A stretch of DNA of 64,000 nucleotides from Sphingomonas sp. PP-CE-1A-559. Its GTDB lineage: Bacteria > Pseudomonadota > Alphaproteobacteria > Sphingomonadales > Sphingomonadaceae. The position numbers and the translations under genes are program-made. Every line of letters begins with the position of its first letter. Within the stretch, counting starts at the first letter, position 1. This document shows, piece by piece, positions 51,264-64,000 of the stretch. The notes under the pieces were generated by a model that was not told the origin of the DNA, did no database searches, and worked only from the letters and a program-made list of their open reading frames with translations. The stretch is from NCBI RefSeq assembly GCF_004340965.1, contig NZ_SLYA01000004.1, forward strand, positions 186,001 to 250,000, written 5' to 3'.

Positions 51264-51620
51264 AACACGCAGGACCGCCAGGTTGCGGAGGCGACCGGGC
51301 GTCGCGGCGAGCGGCTGGCGGGGTGGTGGCTCCGCCTCAAGGGCTGGAGCATCCTCGATCGCCGAGTCCGCACCCCCGCCGGCGAAGTCGACCTCGTCGC
51401 GCGAAAAGGAAACCTCATTGCTTTCGTCGAAGTAAAAACCCGCGCGACCGCCGCCGAACTCGACTTCGCGATCGACGAACGCCGCCTCGCCCGCGTGGCA
51501 GCAGCAGCGGAATACCTGATGCCGCGCTATGCCGGACCCGGCGACGATATCCGCGTCGACGTGATCCTGCTCGCCCCCGGCACCCGCCCGCGGCATATCG
51601 AGAATGCCTGGATCGGGTGA
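51213..51620 (+). CDS. YraN family protein (UPF0102), nuclease-like
   Basis: 135 aa. Restriction-endonuclease-like PD-(D/E)xK fold: GRRGERLAGWWLRLKGWSIL, RTPAGEVDLVARKGNLIAFVEVKTR with the E-x-D...E-x-K catalytic set. Its exact function is unknown. Start ATG 51213 is the only in-frame start upstream of the domain, and its first ~20 codons (Pro/Ser/Arg-rich) are repeat sequence. Between rsmI and gshB. Confidence 0.9.
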   Translation: MDVPPPPSPSPSRKRKGNTQDRQVAEATGRRGERLAGWWLRLKGWSILDRRVRTPAGEVDLVARKGNLIAFVEVKTRATAAELDFAIDERRLARVAAAAEYLMPRYAGPGDDIRVDVILLAPGTRPRHIENAWIG

Positions 51621-51684
51621 CGCCGCCCGGTGACTTCGCGCCCGCCCGCGCCTACATGCGCTCGACCGAACAGAAGGAAGACGC

Positions 51685-52638
51685 ATGAGCCTCACCGTCG
51701 CCGTCCAGATGGACCCGCTCGACAGCATCAACATCGCCGGCGATTCGACCTTCGCGCTGATGCTGTCCGCGCAGGACCGTGGCCATACGCTCTTCCATTA
51801 CTCGGCCGAGGACCTGAACTACCGCGACGGCAAGGTCTGGGCGAAGGCGCATCCCGTCACCGTGCAGCGCGTCGTTGGCGATCACTTCAGCATCGGCGAA
51901 TCCGTGAACCTCGACCTCGGCGACGAGGCCGACGTCGTGCTGATGCGGCAGGATCCGCCGTTCGATCTCGGCTACATCACCGCGACTCACCTGCTCGAGC
52001 GGATCGCGGACAAGACGCTCGTCGTGAACGATCCGGCACAGGTGCGGAACGCGCCAGAGAAGGTGTTCGTCCTCGATTACCCGCAATTCATGCCGCCGAC
52101 GCTCGTCACGCGCTCGCTCGACGAGGCGCGGAAATTCCTCGCCGAGTACGGCGCGATCGTCATCAAGCCGCTGCACGGCAATGGCGGCAAGGCGATCTTC
52201 AAAGTCGAATCGGACGGCGCGAACCTGTCGGCGCTGATGGAGGTCTTCAACATGACGTGGCGCGAGCCGCACATGGTGCAGGCGTTCCTCCCCGACGTCG
52301 CGAAGGGCGACAAGCGCATCGTGCTGATCGACGGCGAGGTCGCGGGTGCGATCAACCGCCTACCGGGCGAAGGCGAGATCCGTTCGAACCTCGCGGTCGG
52401 CGGCTCAGCGGAAAAGTCGGAACTGACCGACAAGGAGCGCGAGATCTGCGCGGTGCTCGGGCCGGAACTGAAGAAGCGTGGGTTGCTGTTCGTCGGGATC
52501 GACGTGATCGGCGGGACGTGGCTGACCGAGATCAACGTGACGTCGCCCACAGGGATCGTCGCGATCTCGAACTTCGATGGGACCGATGTTGCGGGGATGA
52601 TCTGGGATGCGATCGAGGCGAAGGTCGCGGCGCGGTAA
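51685..52638 (+). CDS. gshB: Glutathione synthetase
   Basis: ATP-grasp enzyme joining gamma-glutamylcysteine and glycine. 317 aa. Seen: VAVQMDPLDSINIAGDSTFAL at the start, RQDPPFDLGYITATHLLER, VIKPLHGNGGKAIFKV as the ATP-grasp loop, and GIDVIGGTWLTEINVTSPTG at the metal site. AAGGAAG precedes the ATG. Confidence 0.97.
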   Translation: MSLTVAVQMDPLDSINIAGDSTFALMLSAQDRGHTLFHYSAEDLNYRDGKVWAKAHPVTVQRVVGDHFSIGESVNLDLGDEADVVLMRQDPPFDLGYITATHLLERIADKTLVVNDPAQVRNAPEKVFVLDYPQFMPPTLVTRSLDEARKFLAEYGAIVIKPLHGNGGKAIFKVESDGANLSALMEVFNMTWREPHMVQAFLPDVAKGDKRIVLIDGEVAGAINRLPGEGEIRSNLAVGGSAEKSELTDKEREICAVLGPELKKRGLLFVGIDVIGGTWLTEINVTSPTGIVAISNFDGTDVAGMIWDAIEAKVAAR

Positions 52639-52679
52639 TTTCAGCGCGAGTTGGAGCTGGTACGCCCAACGGTCAGAAG

Positions 52680-52789
52680 ACCACCACCCCGGCGGAGGCC
52701 GGGGCCCAGTTGGCAAGGTTGCAGTAACGGAGCGCCGTCCTCCGTCATAACCGTCCCCCAATTGGGCCCCGGCCTTCGCCGGGGTGGTG
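52680..52789. repeat. REPIN-like element (CACCCCGGCG family)
   Basis: ACCACCCCGGCGGAGGCCGGGG and CCCCGGCCTTCGCCGGGGTGG with inner GCCCAGTTGG / CCAATTGGGC. Sister of 11861-11966. It is just after gshB. Confidence 0.83.
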
Positions 52790-52835
52790 TGATGTCGGCG
52801 GAACCCATTCGGCGTCCCGGCAGTATCTCATACCC

Positions 52836-53435
52836 ATGACCGAATTCATCCTCGATCTCATCGCCTGGGGCGGATATTTCGGTATCTTCCTGTTGATGGC
52901 GCTCGAGAATATCGTCCCCCCGGTGCCGTCCGAAGTGATCATGGGGCTCGGCGGCATGGCCGTCGCGCGCGGCGACATGAGCGTCGTTCCGCTTATCGCC
53001 TGGGGCACCGCGGGCTCGGTCGTCGGCAACTACTTCTGGTATTATATCGGCCGCAACATTGGCTACGAGCGCTTCCGCCCGTTCATCGAGCGCAACGGCC
53101 GCTGGCTGACGATGGAATGGTCCGACGTCGAGAAGATCCACCGCTTCTTCATGAAGCGCGGTGGCTGGGTGATCTTCGTATTCCGGTTCATGCCGACCTT
53201 CCGCACCGTCATTTCACTGCCCGCCGGGATGACACGCATGCCGATCTGGCAGTTCGTGATCTGGACCGCGGCGGGCAGCGCGATCTGGAACACCGTGCTG
53301 GCCTATGCCGGCATCCTGCTCGGTTCGCATTTCGAGGAGCTCGATCGCTATGTCGGGCCGGTCGCGGTGGCGACGTTCGTCGTCATCATCATCGGCTATG
53401 GCTGGCGCGTACTGACCTGGAAACCGAAGGGCTAG
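52836..53435 (+). CDS. DedA family (VTT-domain) membrane protein
   Basis: 199 aa, about five or six membrane segments. Family signature: FGIFLLMALENIVPPVPSEVIMGLGG, GNYFWYYIGRN and FRFMPTFRTVISLPAGMTRM. DedA proteins are implicated in lipid-carrier/phospholipid flipping and membrane-potential homeostasis. Its stop shares a CTAG with the convergent xerC stop. Confidence 0.93.
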   Translation: MTEFILDLIAWGGYFGIFLLMALENIVPPVPSEVIMGLGGMAVARGDMSVVPLIAWGTAGSVVGNYFWYYIGRNIGYERFRPFIERNGRWLTMEWSDVEKIHRFFMKRGGWVIFVFRFMPTFRTVISLPAGMTRMPIWQFVIWTAAGSAIWNTVLAYAGILLGSHFEELDRYVGPVAVATFVVIIIGYGWRVLTWKPKG

Positions 53436-54337
53436 ACGCCGCCATGCGGGTGGGCGTTGCGGTACACGTCCATCAGGTGCGCGGCATCGACCTGCGTATA
53501 GACTTGCGTCGAACTCAGGCTCGCATGACCAAGCAACTCCTGCAGCGCCCGCAGATCCGCCCCCCGCCCCAGCAGATGCGTCGCGAAACTGTGCCGCAGG
53601 GCATGCGGCGTCGTCCGATCGCCCAGCCCCAACCGTGCTCGCGCCGACTGCACCGCGCGGCGGATCATGACTGGCGACAACGCCCCGCCCTTCGCCCCAC
53701 GGAACAACGGTTCGCCGCGCGTAACCGGCCACGGCGTCTGCGCGACATATGCTTCGATTGCCGTACGCACCTGCGGCAACAAGGGCACCACGCGCGTCTT
53801 GGCGCGCTTGCCCGTCACCCGGATCGTCTCACCGATCGGCAGGATATCGCCCCGCAACGTCAACGCCTCGCCGATCCGCAATCCCGCGCCGTACAGCAGC
53901 ATTAGCACCGCCCAGTCGCGCGCTCCGATCCACGGCTCGGCCGCATCGTCAGCCACCTCTTCCGCGAGCGCGACCGCTTCGGCCGGAGAGATCGGCCGCG
54001 GCACGCCCGCCTTCACGCGCGGCCCCCGCATCCGCGGTTGCTCGGCGCCGTCGTTGGCCCAGGCGAGAAACCCGCGCACCGCCGATAATTCGCGCGCCGC
54101 GGATGCGTTGCCTAACCCCGCCTCGCGACGCTGCGCCAGATACGCCCGCAGGTCCGTCGCCGTTACCCGCGCGAGTGCCCCTCGCGTGATCCGCTCGCCC
54201 CAATGCCCGACCAGGAACGCGGCCAACCGCTCCGCTGACGCCCGGTACGCCCGCACCGTATGCTCCGACCGCCGGCGGTCGCGGGCGAGGTGGTCCGCCC
54301 AAAGCATAGACGGTGGCACCGTTTCCGTATTATCCAT
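53432..54337 (-). CDS. xerC: Tyrosine recombinase XerC
   Basis: Acts with XerD at dif to resolve chromosome dimers. 301 aa. N-terminal SAM-like domain (about 10-95), then the catalytic domain with the complete set: Arg154 (GLRIGEAL), Lys177, His245/Arg248 (HALRHSF), His271 (LLGHASLSSTQ) and nucleophile Tyr280. The ATG at 54337 is chosen; 21 upstream codons are unlike the family. Position next to priA/dedA and size favour host XerC, not a phage integrase. Confidence 0.93.
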   Translation of the reverse strand: MDNTETVPPSMLWADHLARDRRRSEHTVRAYRASAERLAAFLVGHWGERITRGALARVTATDLRAYLAQRREAGLGNASAARELSAVRGFLAWANDGAEQPRMRGPRVKAGVPRPISPAEAVALAEEVADDAAEPWIGARDWAVLMLLYGAGLRIGEALTLRGDILPIGETIRVTGKRAKTRVVPLLPQVRTAIEAYVAQTPWPVTRGEPLFRGAKGGALSPVMIRRAVQSARARLGLGDRTTPHALRHSFATHLLGRGADLRALQELLGHASLSSTQVYTQVDAAHLMDVYRNAHPHGGV

Positions 54338-54398
54338 AGAACCACAGTAACGCGTTCCCTCGGCAAAGAAAATTAACTCCATCGCGATAGTCAGTGCC

Positions 54399-55859
54399 AT
54401 GTCCGCTACCGATTTCCAGTCCGAGTCCTTCGCCGACGAAAAGCGGCGCGTGGCCGCGCTTCACGCACTGGCCTTGCTCGACAGCGAGCCGGAACGCGAA
54501 TTCGATGCGCTCGTCGCGCTGGCGGCAGAAATGCTTGGGTGTCCGATCGCGCTGATGACCCTGGTCGACAGCGATCGACTATGGATCAAGGCCGCAACCG
54601 GCGGCGAACGCGGCGAAATCAGTCGCGATATCGGTATGTGCGCCTACACAATCCAGAACGACGATCCGCTCGTCATCGAAGACCTCGACATCGATTCGCG
54701 GTTTGCCATGAACCCGCTGGTCATGGCCGAGCGGGGCGCTCGCTTTTATGCAGGTGCGGCGATCCATGCGATCGATGGCCGGGGCGAGCGTCATGCGATC
54801 GGCACGATATGCGTCATCGATACGGCGCCGCGCAGTCTGAACGATGCCGGCCGCCGCGCGCTGATGCATCTGGCAACGCTAGCGGAAACGGCGATCGCGG
54901 CGCGCTCCGCCGCGAATCAGGCGATTGCGATCGCCACCACCGCCGACCGGCAAGCCGCGGCGCTCGAACGCCAGGACCGGATTTTCCGTCAGGCTGAACG
55001 GATGGCTGCGATGGGGTCCTGGCAAGCCTCGCTCGATCATCAGGAGATGGCTTGGTCGGACGGCGTGTTCCACATCTACGGCCTGCCCGTTGGTCCCGTG
55101 CCAGAAATGGAAATCGCGATGGGCTTTTATCCGCCGCACGCGAGGGACGAGCTGAACGCCTCGATGGCCTCGACATTGGAAACAGGTAGGCCGTTCGATA
55201 TCGAGGTAGACTTCCTGACAGCAAAGGATGAACCGCGTCGCGTCCGCGTGCTGGGCGAACTTGAGATCGACAACAATACGGCCGTTGGGTTTGTCGGGGT
55301 ATTTCAGGATGTCACAGAGCGCCATGCGCTTGAAACGACGTTGCGACGGACCGCCGATACCGATTCGCTGACCGGGATCGCCAACCGTGCGGCGTTCGAT
55401 CGCGTGCTCGACCGGGCAATATCCCGCGCGCATGCCGAGGGAACGCCGCTGTTGCTGGCACTGGTCGATCTCGATGGCTTCAAGGCTATCAACGATACGC
55501 TTGGGCATACCGCCGGCGACGACGTACTGCGCGGCGTTGGGCGGGAGCTCCAGGCGCAGTGGTTGATGGGCAGCTTCGTCGCGCGGCTCGGTGGCGACGA
55601 GTTTGCCGTGCTGATCGAAGATCCAGTGCTTGCCGCGACACCCGCACGAATCTGTGCGCGGCTGGAGGAATCGCTGCGGTTTCCCATTTCCATGAACGGA
55701 TTGGCGATGGTCAGCGCCGGCACGGTCGGGATCGCCGCACTAACGCCTGATTGCCACTCGATCCGCGACTTCGTCCACCGCGTGGACACGGTGCTGTACC
55801 AGGCAAAGCGTGCGCGGGTAGGCGAACGCCGACGATCCGACCGACGAAGCGCTGCGTAA
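54399..55859 (+). CDS. GAF-PAS-GGDEF diguanylate cyclase
   Basis: 486 aa. GAF domain about 33-168, PAS about 197-310 (WSDGVFHIYGLPVG, then VFQDVTERHALE), GGDEF domain about 320-480 with LVDLDGFKAINDTLGH and the intact active site G398-G-D-E-F402. No membrane segment, so cytosolic sensing. The RxxD product-inhibition site expected just before GGDEF is absent. Divergent from xerC. Confidence 0.95.
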   Translation: MSATDFQSESFADEKRRVAALHALALLDSEPEREFDALVALAAEMLGCPIALMTLVDSDRLWIKAATGGERGEISRDIGMCAYTIQNDDPLVIEDLDIDSRFAMNPLVMAERGARFYAGAAIHAIDGRGERHAIGTICVIDTAPRSLNDAGRRALMHLATLAETAIAARSAANQAIAIATTADRQAAALERQDRIFRQAERMAAMGSWQASLDHQEMAWSDGVFHIYGLPVGPVPEMEIAMGFYPPHARDELNASMASTLETGRPFDIEVDFLTAKDEPRRVRVLGELEIDNNTAVGFVGVFQDVTERHALETTLRRTADTDSLTGIANRAAFDRVLDRAISRAHAEGTPLLLALVDLDGFKAINDTLGHTAGDDVLRGVGRELQAQWLMGSFVARLGGDEFAVLIEDPVLAATPARICARLEESLRFPISMNGLAMVSAGTVGIAALTPDCHSIRDFVHRVDTVLYQAKRARVGERRRSDRRSAA

Positions 55860-55901
55860 AGCGGTTCACGCGGAGTCGATCTGTCCCCATATACCGACAC
55901 G

Positions 55902-58073
55902 ATGTCGTCCCGCGCCCGTGTCCTGATCCTCAATGCCGCCCTCGGGCCGCTCGACTACCGCGTGCCCGCCGGCATGGAGGTCGGACCGGGCTCGATCGTG
56001 GTCGCGCCGCTCGGGCCGCGCCAATTGCTCGGCGTGGTGTGGGAAGCCGAACGGATGCCGTCCGATGCGGAGGTCGGTGACAACCGGTTGCGCAACCTGC
56101 TTGCGGTCGCCGACGTACCGCCGCTGGGGGCGCCGTTGCGGCGGCTGGTCGAGTGGACGGCGGACTATTACCTCGCGCCGGCGGCGTCGGTGTTGCGGAT
56201 GACGCTGGCGTCCACCTCGGCGCTGGAGGGGGCACGAACCGCTGTCGAGTATCGTTCTACCGGGGTCATGCCACCGCGGCTCACCCCCCAGCGCGAGCAG
56301 GCGCTGGGGCGGATCGGTGACCGCCAAGGCCTCATCCGTGAACTGGCAACGCTGGCGGAGGTCAGCGACGCGGTGATCCGCGGGTTGGTGAAGGTCGGTG
56401 CGATCGAGGCGGTCGAGGTGAGCATCGACGTCCCCTACCCCGTGCCCGATCCACAACATCACGAGCCGGTGTTGTCGGACGACCAGCGCGCGGCGGCCGA
56501 TGCTCTCGTCGCGGGCGTCGCCGAGCATGCGTTCCACCCGACGTTGCTCGATGGCGTCACCGGGTCAGGCAAGACCGAGGTGTATTTCGAGGCGGTGGCC
56601 CAGGCGATCCGCGACGGCCGCCAGACGCTCGTCCTGCTCCCCGAAATCGCGCTGACCGAGCCGTTCCTGAAGCGCTTCCACGACCGCTTCGGCTGCGAGC
56701 CGATCGCGTGGCATTCGGGGCTTCGTTCGACGCAACGCCGTCGCGCGTGGCGGGCGATTGCGAGCGGCGAGGCGCTGGTGACGGTCGGCGCGCGCTCGGC
56801 ACTTTTCCTGCCCTACCGCGACCTCGGGCTGATCGTCGTCGACGAGGCGCACGAGACCAGCTTCAAGCAGGAAGAGGGCGTGCATTATCATGCGCGCGAC
56901 GTCGCGGTGATGCGCGGCAAGTTCGAGGGGTGCCCGGTCATCCTCGCCTCCGCGACGCCGGCGATCGAGACTCGGCAACAGGTCGCGACCGGGCGCTACG
57001 CGGAGTTGAAGCTGCCCGGCCGGTTCGGGGCGGCGGAGATGCCGACGATCGAACCGATCGATCTTATCAAGGAACCGCCCGAACGCGGCCGCTGGCTGGC
57101 CCCGCGACTGGTGAAGGCGATGCAGGAGACGCTTGAACGGCGCGAGCAGTCGCTGCTGTTCCTCAACCGGCGGGGCTATGCGCCGCTGACCCTGTGCCGG
57201 ACGTGCGGGCACCGGTTTCAATGTCCGAACTGTACCGCCTGGATGGTCGAGCACCGCCTGACGCGCCGCCTCGCCTGCCACCATTGCGGGCATGCCGAGC
57301 CGACGCCGCGCGTGTGTCCCGAGTGCAAGGGTGAGGATACGCTGGTCGCCTGCGGACCCGGCGTCGAACGAATCGCCGACGAGGTAACGGCGTTGTTCCC
57401 CGAGGCGAAGACCGCCGTCGTCACGTCCGACACGATCTGGTCCCCGGCCAAGGCGGCCGAGTTCGTCGGGCGGATGGAGGCGGGGGATATCGACATCGTC
57501 GTCGGCACGCAGCTCGTGACGAAGGGGTATCACTTTCCGAACCTCACCTTGGTCGGCGTGGTCGATGCGGATTTGGGGCTCGACGGCGGCGATCTGCGGG
57601 CTGCGGAGCGCACGTTCCAGCAGATCCGGCAGGTGTCGGGGCGCGCCGGGCGTGGCGAAAAGCCGGGGCACGTCTTCATCCAGACGCATAGCCCCAGCGC
57701 ACAGGTCATGCAGGCGCTGATCACCGGCGATGCGGATGCGTTCTACGCCGCGGAGACGGACGCGCGGAAGGATGCGGGCGCGCCGCCGTTCGGTCGGTAC
57801 GCAGCGATCGTGGTGTCGTCGGAGGACCAGTCCTGCGCGCACGAGACCGCCAAGCTCGTCGGCCGTAGTGCGCCCGAAGTCGACGGCATGCACGTCTACG
57901 GCCCCGCCCCCGCCCCGCTGGCAATGCTGCGCGGCCGGCATCGCTACCGACTGCTCGTCCATGCGCGGCGCGCGCTGGACGTGCAGGACGTCATACGGGA
58001 CTGGCTGGGGAAGCTGGAATGGCCTTCCAAGGCGCGGGTGACGGTGGACGTCGACCCGTATAATTTCCTCTGA
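55902..58073 (+). CDS. priA: Primosomal replication protein N' PriA
   Basis: 723 aa superfamily-2 helicase that restarts stalled forks. N-terminal DNA-binding domain; Walker A GVTGSGKTE; DEAH box (VVDEAHETSFKQEE); eight zinc-binding cysteines in CRTC, CPNC, CHHC and CPEC; then VSGRAGRGEKPG (motif VI). ATG at 55902, 42 bp after the cyclase gene. In alphaproteobacteria priA commonly lies beside the F1 operon, as here. Confidence 0.96.
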   Translation: MSSRARVLILNAALGPLDYRVPAGMEVGPGSIVVAPLGPRQLLGVVWEAERMPSDAEVGDNRLRNLLAVADVPPLGAPLRRLVEWTADYYLAPAASVLRMTLASTSALEGARTAVEYRSTGVMPPRLTPQREQALGRIGDRQGLIRELATLAEVSDAVIRGLVKVGAIEAVEVSIDVPYPVPDPQHHEPVLSDDQRAAADALVAGVAEHAFHPTLLDGVTGSGKTEVYFEAVAQAIRDGRQTLVLLPEIALTEPFLKRFHDRFGCEPIAWHSGLRSTQRRRAWRAIASGEALVTVGARSALFLPYRDLGLIVVDEAHETSFKQEEGVHYHARDVAVMRGKFEGCPVILASATPAIETRQQVATGRYAELKLPGRFGAAEMPTIEPIDLIKEPPERGRWLAPRLVKAMQETLERREQSLLFLNRRGYAPLTLCRTCGHRFQCPNCTAWMVEHRLTRRLACHHCGHAEPTPRVCPECKGEDTLVACGPGVERIADEVTALFPEAKTAVVTSDTIWSPAKAAEFVGRMEAGDIDIVVGTQLVTKGYHFPNLTLVGVVDADLGLDGGDLRAAERTFQQIRQVSGRAGRGEKPGHVFIQTHSPSAQVMQALITGDADAFYAAETDARKDAGAPPFGRYAAIVVSSEDQSCAHETAKLVGRSAPEVDGMHVYGPAPAPLAMLRGRHRYRLLVHARRALDVQDVIRDWLGKLEWPSKARVTVDVDPYNFL

Positions 58074-58120
58074 TCGTGTGGGCAACGCGGCCTTAACGCT
58101 CCGCCCGGTATGCGTGCCGG

Positions 58121-59197
58121 ATGACGCCGTCCCGCATCGCACCCATCCAATGGCTTCGCGCACTCGCGGCGACGCTCGTGTTGCTGATGCACGCGTCCGA
58201 CATGATCGATTCCGGGCCGGTCGCGCTGACCGGCAAGTTCGTACCGTCGGTCCCCAATCTCTCGATGTTCGGCGCGAGCGGGGTCGACCTGTTCTTCGTC
58301 ATCAGCGGGTTCGTCATGGCGCAGTCGCTAACGACCGCGGACGCTGATTCATGGCGGTTCCTAGCAAAGCGATGGCTGCGGATCGTGCCGTTGTTCGCCT
58401 GCGTCAGCGCAGTCTACATGATGATCATGCACGACCCCTTGACCGTTCCGGCGGCGTGGATGTCGATCACCGTGCTGCCCGTTCTCGACGGAGCGAGCTA
58501 CCATGTTCCCGCGCTGTATCCGGGCTGGACGCTCGGGTTCGAATTCGCGTTCTACGCCATCGTGGCTGTTGCCATGCGGGCGCCGCAGCGCCGCGTCGAA
58601 ATGCTGCTGACCCTCACGGTGGCGTTGGCGCTGATCGGCAGCGTCGTTCATCCCGGCTGGGCACCTTTGAGGCTGCTGCTGAACCCGCTCCTGCTCGAAT
58701 TTGCGCTCGGCGTAGGTGTGTGGATGGCTTGGCGCAGCGGGATCAGCGTACGCTATGCGACGCCTGCGCTCGTCATCGGGACCGTGCTGCTGGTGGTCGG
58801 GATCGCGTTCGGACTAGGCGTGCCGCTATCGCTTCAGATCGAGGTTGCCGTTGCCGGTACCTCGGGCCTCGCGCGGACCTGGACGTGGGGCATTCCCTGG
58901 GCACTGGTGGTAGTCGGGGTGATCGACACATCGGCGGAGGGACGGTTCGAACGGATCGTCGCGCGCGTGGGCGATGCGTCCTATTCGACGTACCTCACCC
59001 ATCCCTGCCTGATCGCGCTGCTCTGGATGGTCGGAGGCTACGCCCCAACCATGTCGCCCTATCCGTTCGCGCTGGCGTTTATCGTCGCGTCGACGATGCT
59101 GGGACTGGCGGTACATCGGTGGATCGAGCGGCCGCTGCTGGCGCGGTTGCAGCGTCGCCCGTCAGTATCGATCAGGCGAGCACCGGCGCTCGCCTGA
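58121..59197 (+). CDS. Acyltransferase family 3 membrane protein
   Basis: 358 aa, about ten transmembrane helices. The catalytic-region signature QWLRALAATLVLLMHASD contains the conserved His, followed by GVDLFFVISGFVMAQS and RFLAKRWLRIVPLF, hallmarks of the AT3/OafA O-acyltransferases of surface polysaccharides. The late YLTHPCLIALLW and HRWIERPL fit too. The acceptor is unknown. It lies between priA and atpC. Confidence 0.92.
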   Translation: MTPSRIAPIQWLRALAATLVLLMHASDMIDSGPVALTGKFVPSVPNLSMFGASGVDLFFVISGFVMAQSLTTADADSWRFLAKRWLRIVPLFACVSAVYMMIMHDPLTVPAAWMSITVLPVLDGASYHVPALYPGWTLGFEFAFYAIVAVAMRAPQRRVEMLLTLTVALALIGSVVHPGWAPLRLLLNPLLLEFALGVGVWMAWRSGISVRYATPALVIGTVLLVVGIAFGLGVPLSLQIEVAVAGTSGLARTWTWGIPWALVVVGVIDTSAEGRFERIVARVGDASYSTYLTHPCLIALLWMVGGYAPTMSPYPFALAFIVASTMLGLAVHRWIERPLLARLQRRPSVSIRRAPALA

Positions 59198-59201
59198 CAG
59201 G

Positions 59202-59456
59202 TTACTCGCCCGCGTGTTCGGCGAGGACGGTCAGGCCCTTGGCGTTGACCTCGGCGAAACCGCCCTTGATCGCGATCACCTCGGGGGCGCCGTTCTGCGT
59301 GCGGAAGATCTGGACGCCGCCATCGCGGACCGTCGACATGAACGGCGCATGGCCTTCGAGGACGCCGAAATCGCCTTCGGTGCCGGGGACGACGACCATG
59401 TAGACCTCCTCCGAGCGGACGAGCTTTTCTGGCGTGACGAGTTCGAAATGCAGCAT
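59202..59456 (-). CDS. atpC: ATP synthase F1 subunit epsilon (short form)
   Basis: 84 aa: only the N-terminal beta-sandwich ([39 protein letters not shown]) that contacts gamma and the c ring. The C-terminal helical hairpin that inhibits E. coli ATP hydrolysis is missing, so that inhibition mode is not available. Alphaproteobacteria commonly use other inhibitors. Last gene of the F1 operon, downstream of an intercistronic REPIN. Confidence 0.95.
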   Translation of the reverse strand: MLHFELVTPEKLVRSEEVYMVVVPGTEGDFGVLEGHAPFMSTVRDGGVQIFRTQNGAPEVIAIKGGFAEVNAKGLTVLAEHAGE

Positions 59457-59469
59457 GTCTATCTTCTCA

Positions 59470-59567
59470 CTCCCTCCCCTTCAGGGGAGGGTCGGGGTGG
59501 GGGAGTGCGGCAGGCACGACGCTCGCGGTCAGGCCCCACCCCAACCCTCCCCTAAAGGGGAGGGAGC
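59470..59567. repeat. REPIN-like element, family C4, between atpD and atpC
   Basis: CTCCCTCCCCTTCAGGGGAGGG, GTCGGGGTGGGG, centre, CCCCACCCCAAC and CCTCCCCTAAAGGGGAGGGAG. It fills the atpD-atpC gap. Confidence 0.87.
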
Positions 59568-59572
59568 TAAGC

Positions 59573-61965
<2,393 letters not shown>

Positions 61966-62020
61966 CTTCTCTTCCTGCTCCCTCGCTCCTCACAGAGGAG
62001 GGTCGGATTACATGCTCTGC

Positions 62021-62122
62021 TCCCTCTCCCCGTCGGGGAGAGGGTCGGGGTGAGGGGCAGTTGCAAAGCGCAACGCCCGTTACAACCCCTCACCCCAGCC
62101 CTCTCCCCGCAGGGGAGAGGGA
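62021..62122. repeat. REPIN-like element, family B, between atpA and atpG
   Basis: TCCCTCTCCCCGTCGGGGAGAGGG, TCGGGGTGAGGGGC, centre, CCCCTCACCCCAGCC and CCTCTCCCCGCAGGGGAGAGGGAG. It fills most of the gap. Confidence 0.87.
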
Positions 62123-62127
62123 GCTAA

Positions 62128-64000
<1,873 letters not shown>

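Noticed and set aside
53432..54337. Phage or integron integrase
   Set aside because: Housekeeping neighbours, typical XerC length and no att sites, tRNA or phage genes nearby.

Overview
The window is a gene-dense, high-GC stretch of an alphaproteobacterial chromosome, most likely Sphingomonadaceae (Sphingomonas-like). This rests on the cell-cycle regulator GcrA, ATP synthase genes split into a separate Fo locus (atpI-B-E-b'-b, 25-28 kb) and F1 locus (atpH-A-G-D-C, 59-64 kb, running off the right edge), a short epsilon subunit, the sphingomonad 'vgr-related' protein next to a copper chaperone, and many palindromic intergenic repeats. I see no rRNA, tRNA, prophage, IS element or CRISPR array. 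Almost everything is housekeeping.

Layout. 0-8.5 kb: lipB, small exported proteins, queC-queE (queuosine), hslO (Hsp33), argD-argF. 8.5-15 kb: parE, an outer-membrane barrel gene and gcrA facing each other across a 505-bp gap, then an ABC-2 permease coupled to a beta-lactamase-fold hydrolase. 15-25 kb: an apaG-centred operon (metZ-apaG-lysR-GNAT), recO-leuB-GT2/GtrA, a NodB deacetylase, uvrC, sugE. 25-32 kb: Fo locus, then the ydbH-ynbE-ydbL lipid-bridge operon. 32-42 kb: radC, a stand-alone BLUF photosensor, an EF-hand protein, purB, dnaK-dnaJ behind a sigma-32-type promoter, copper chaperone. 42-52 kb: thrC, hrcA-grpE, rph-rdgB, an EAL phosphodiesterase, a CAP-domain lipoprotein, hemW, an LpoA-like lipoprotein, rsmI-yraN-gshB. 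52-64 kb: dedA, xerC, a GAF-PAS-GGDEF cyclase, priA, an acyltransferase, F1 locus.

The most unusual signals are non-coding. (1) The 3' UTRs of the barrel gene and of gcrA are two copies of one ~145-nt structured element; each starts right after the stop codon and ends in a Rho-independent terminator, with three compensatory base-pair changes in the first hairpin. (2) About 17 inverted-repeat (REPIN-like) elements fill the intergenic gaps; several sit inside operons and supply Shine-Dalgarno sequence or even coding sequence (argF, thrC, yraN). (3) A putative Fo-operon promoter has a 10-bp C homopolymer in its 17-bp spacer. (4) Three consecutive GANTC sites form a perfect palindrome upstream of an exported-protein gene in a genome that encodes GcrA. 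(5) Hairpin leaders precede queC and sugE without matching the riboswitch motifs I know.

All calls come from reading sequence and translated frames; no database search was possible. Start codons are argued from Shine-Dalgarno spacing and are provisional where stated.
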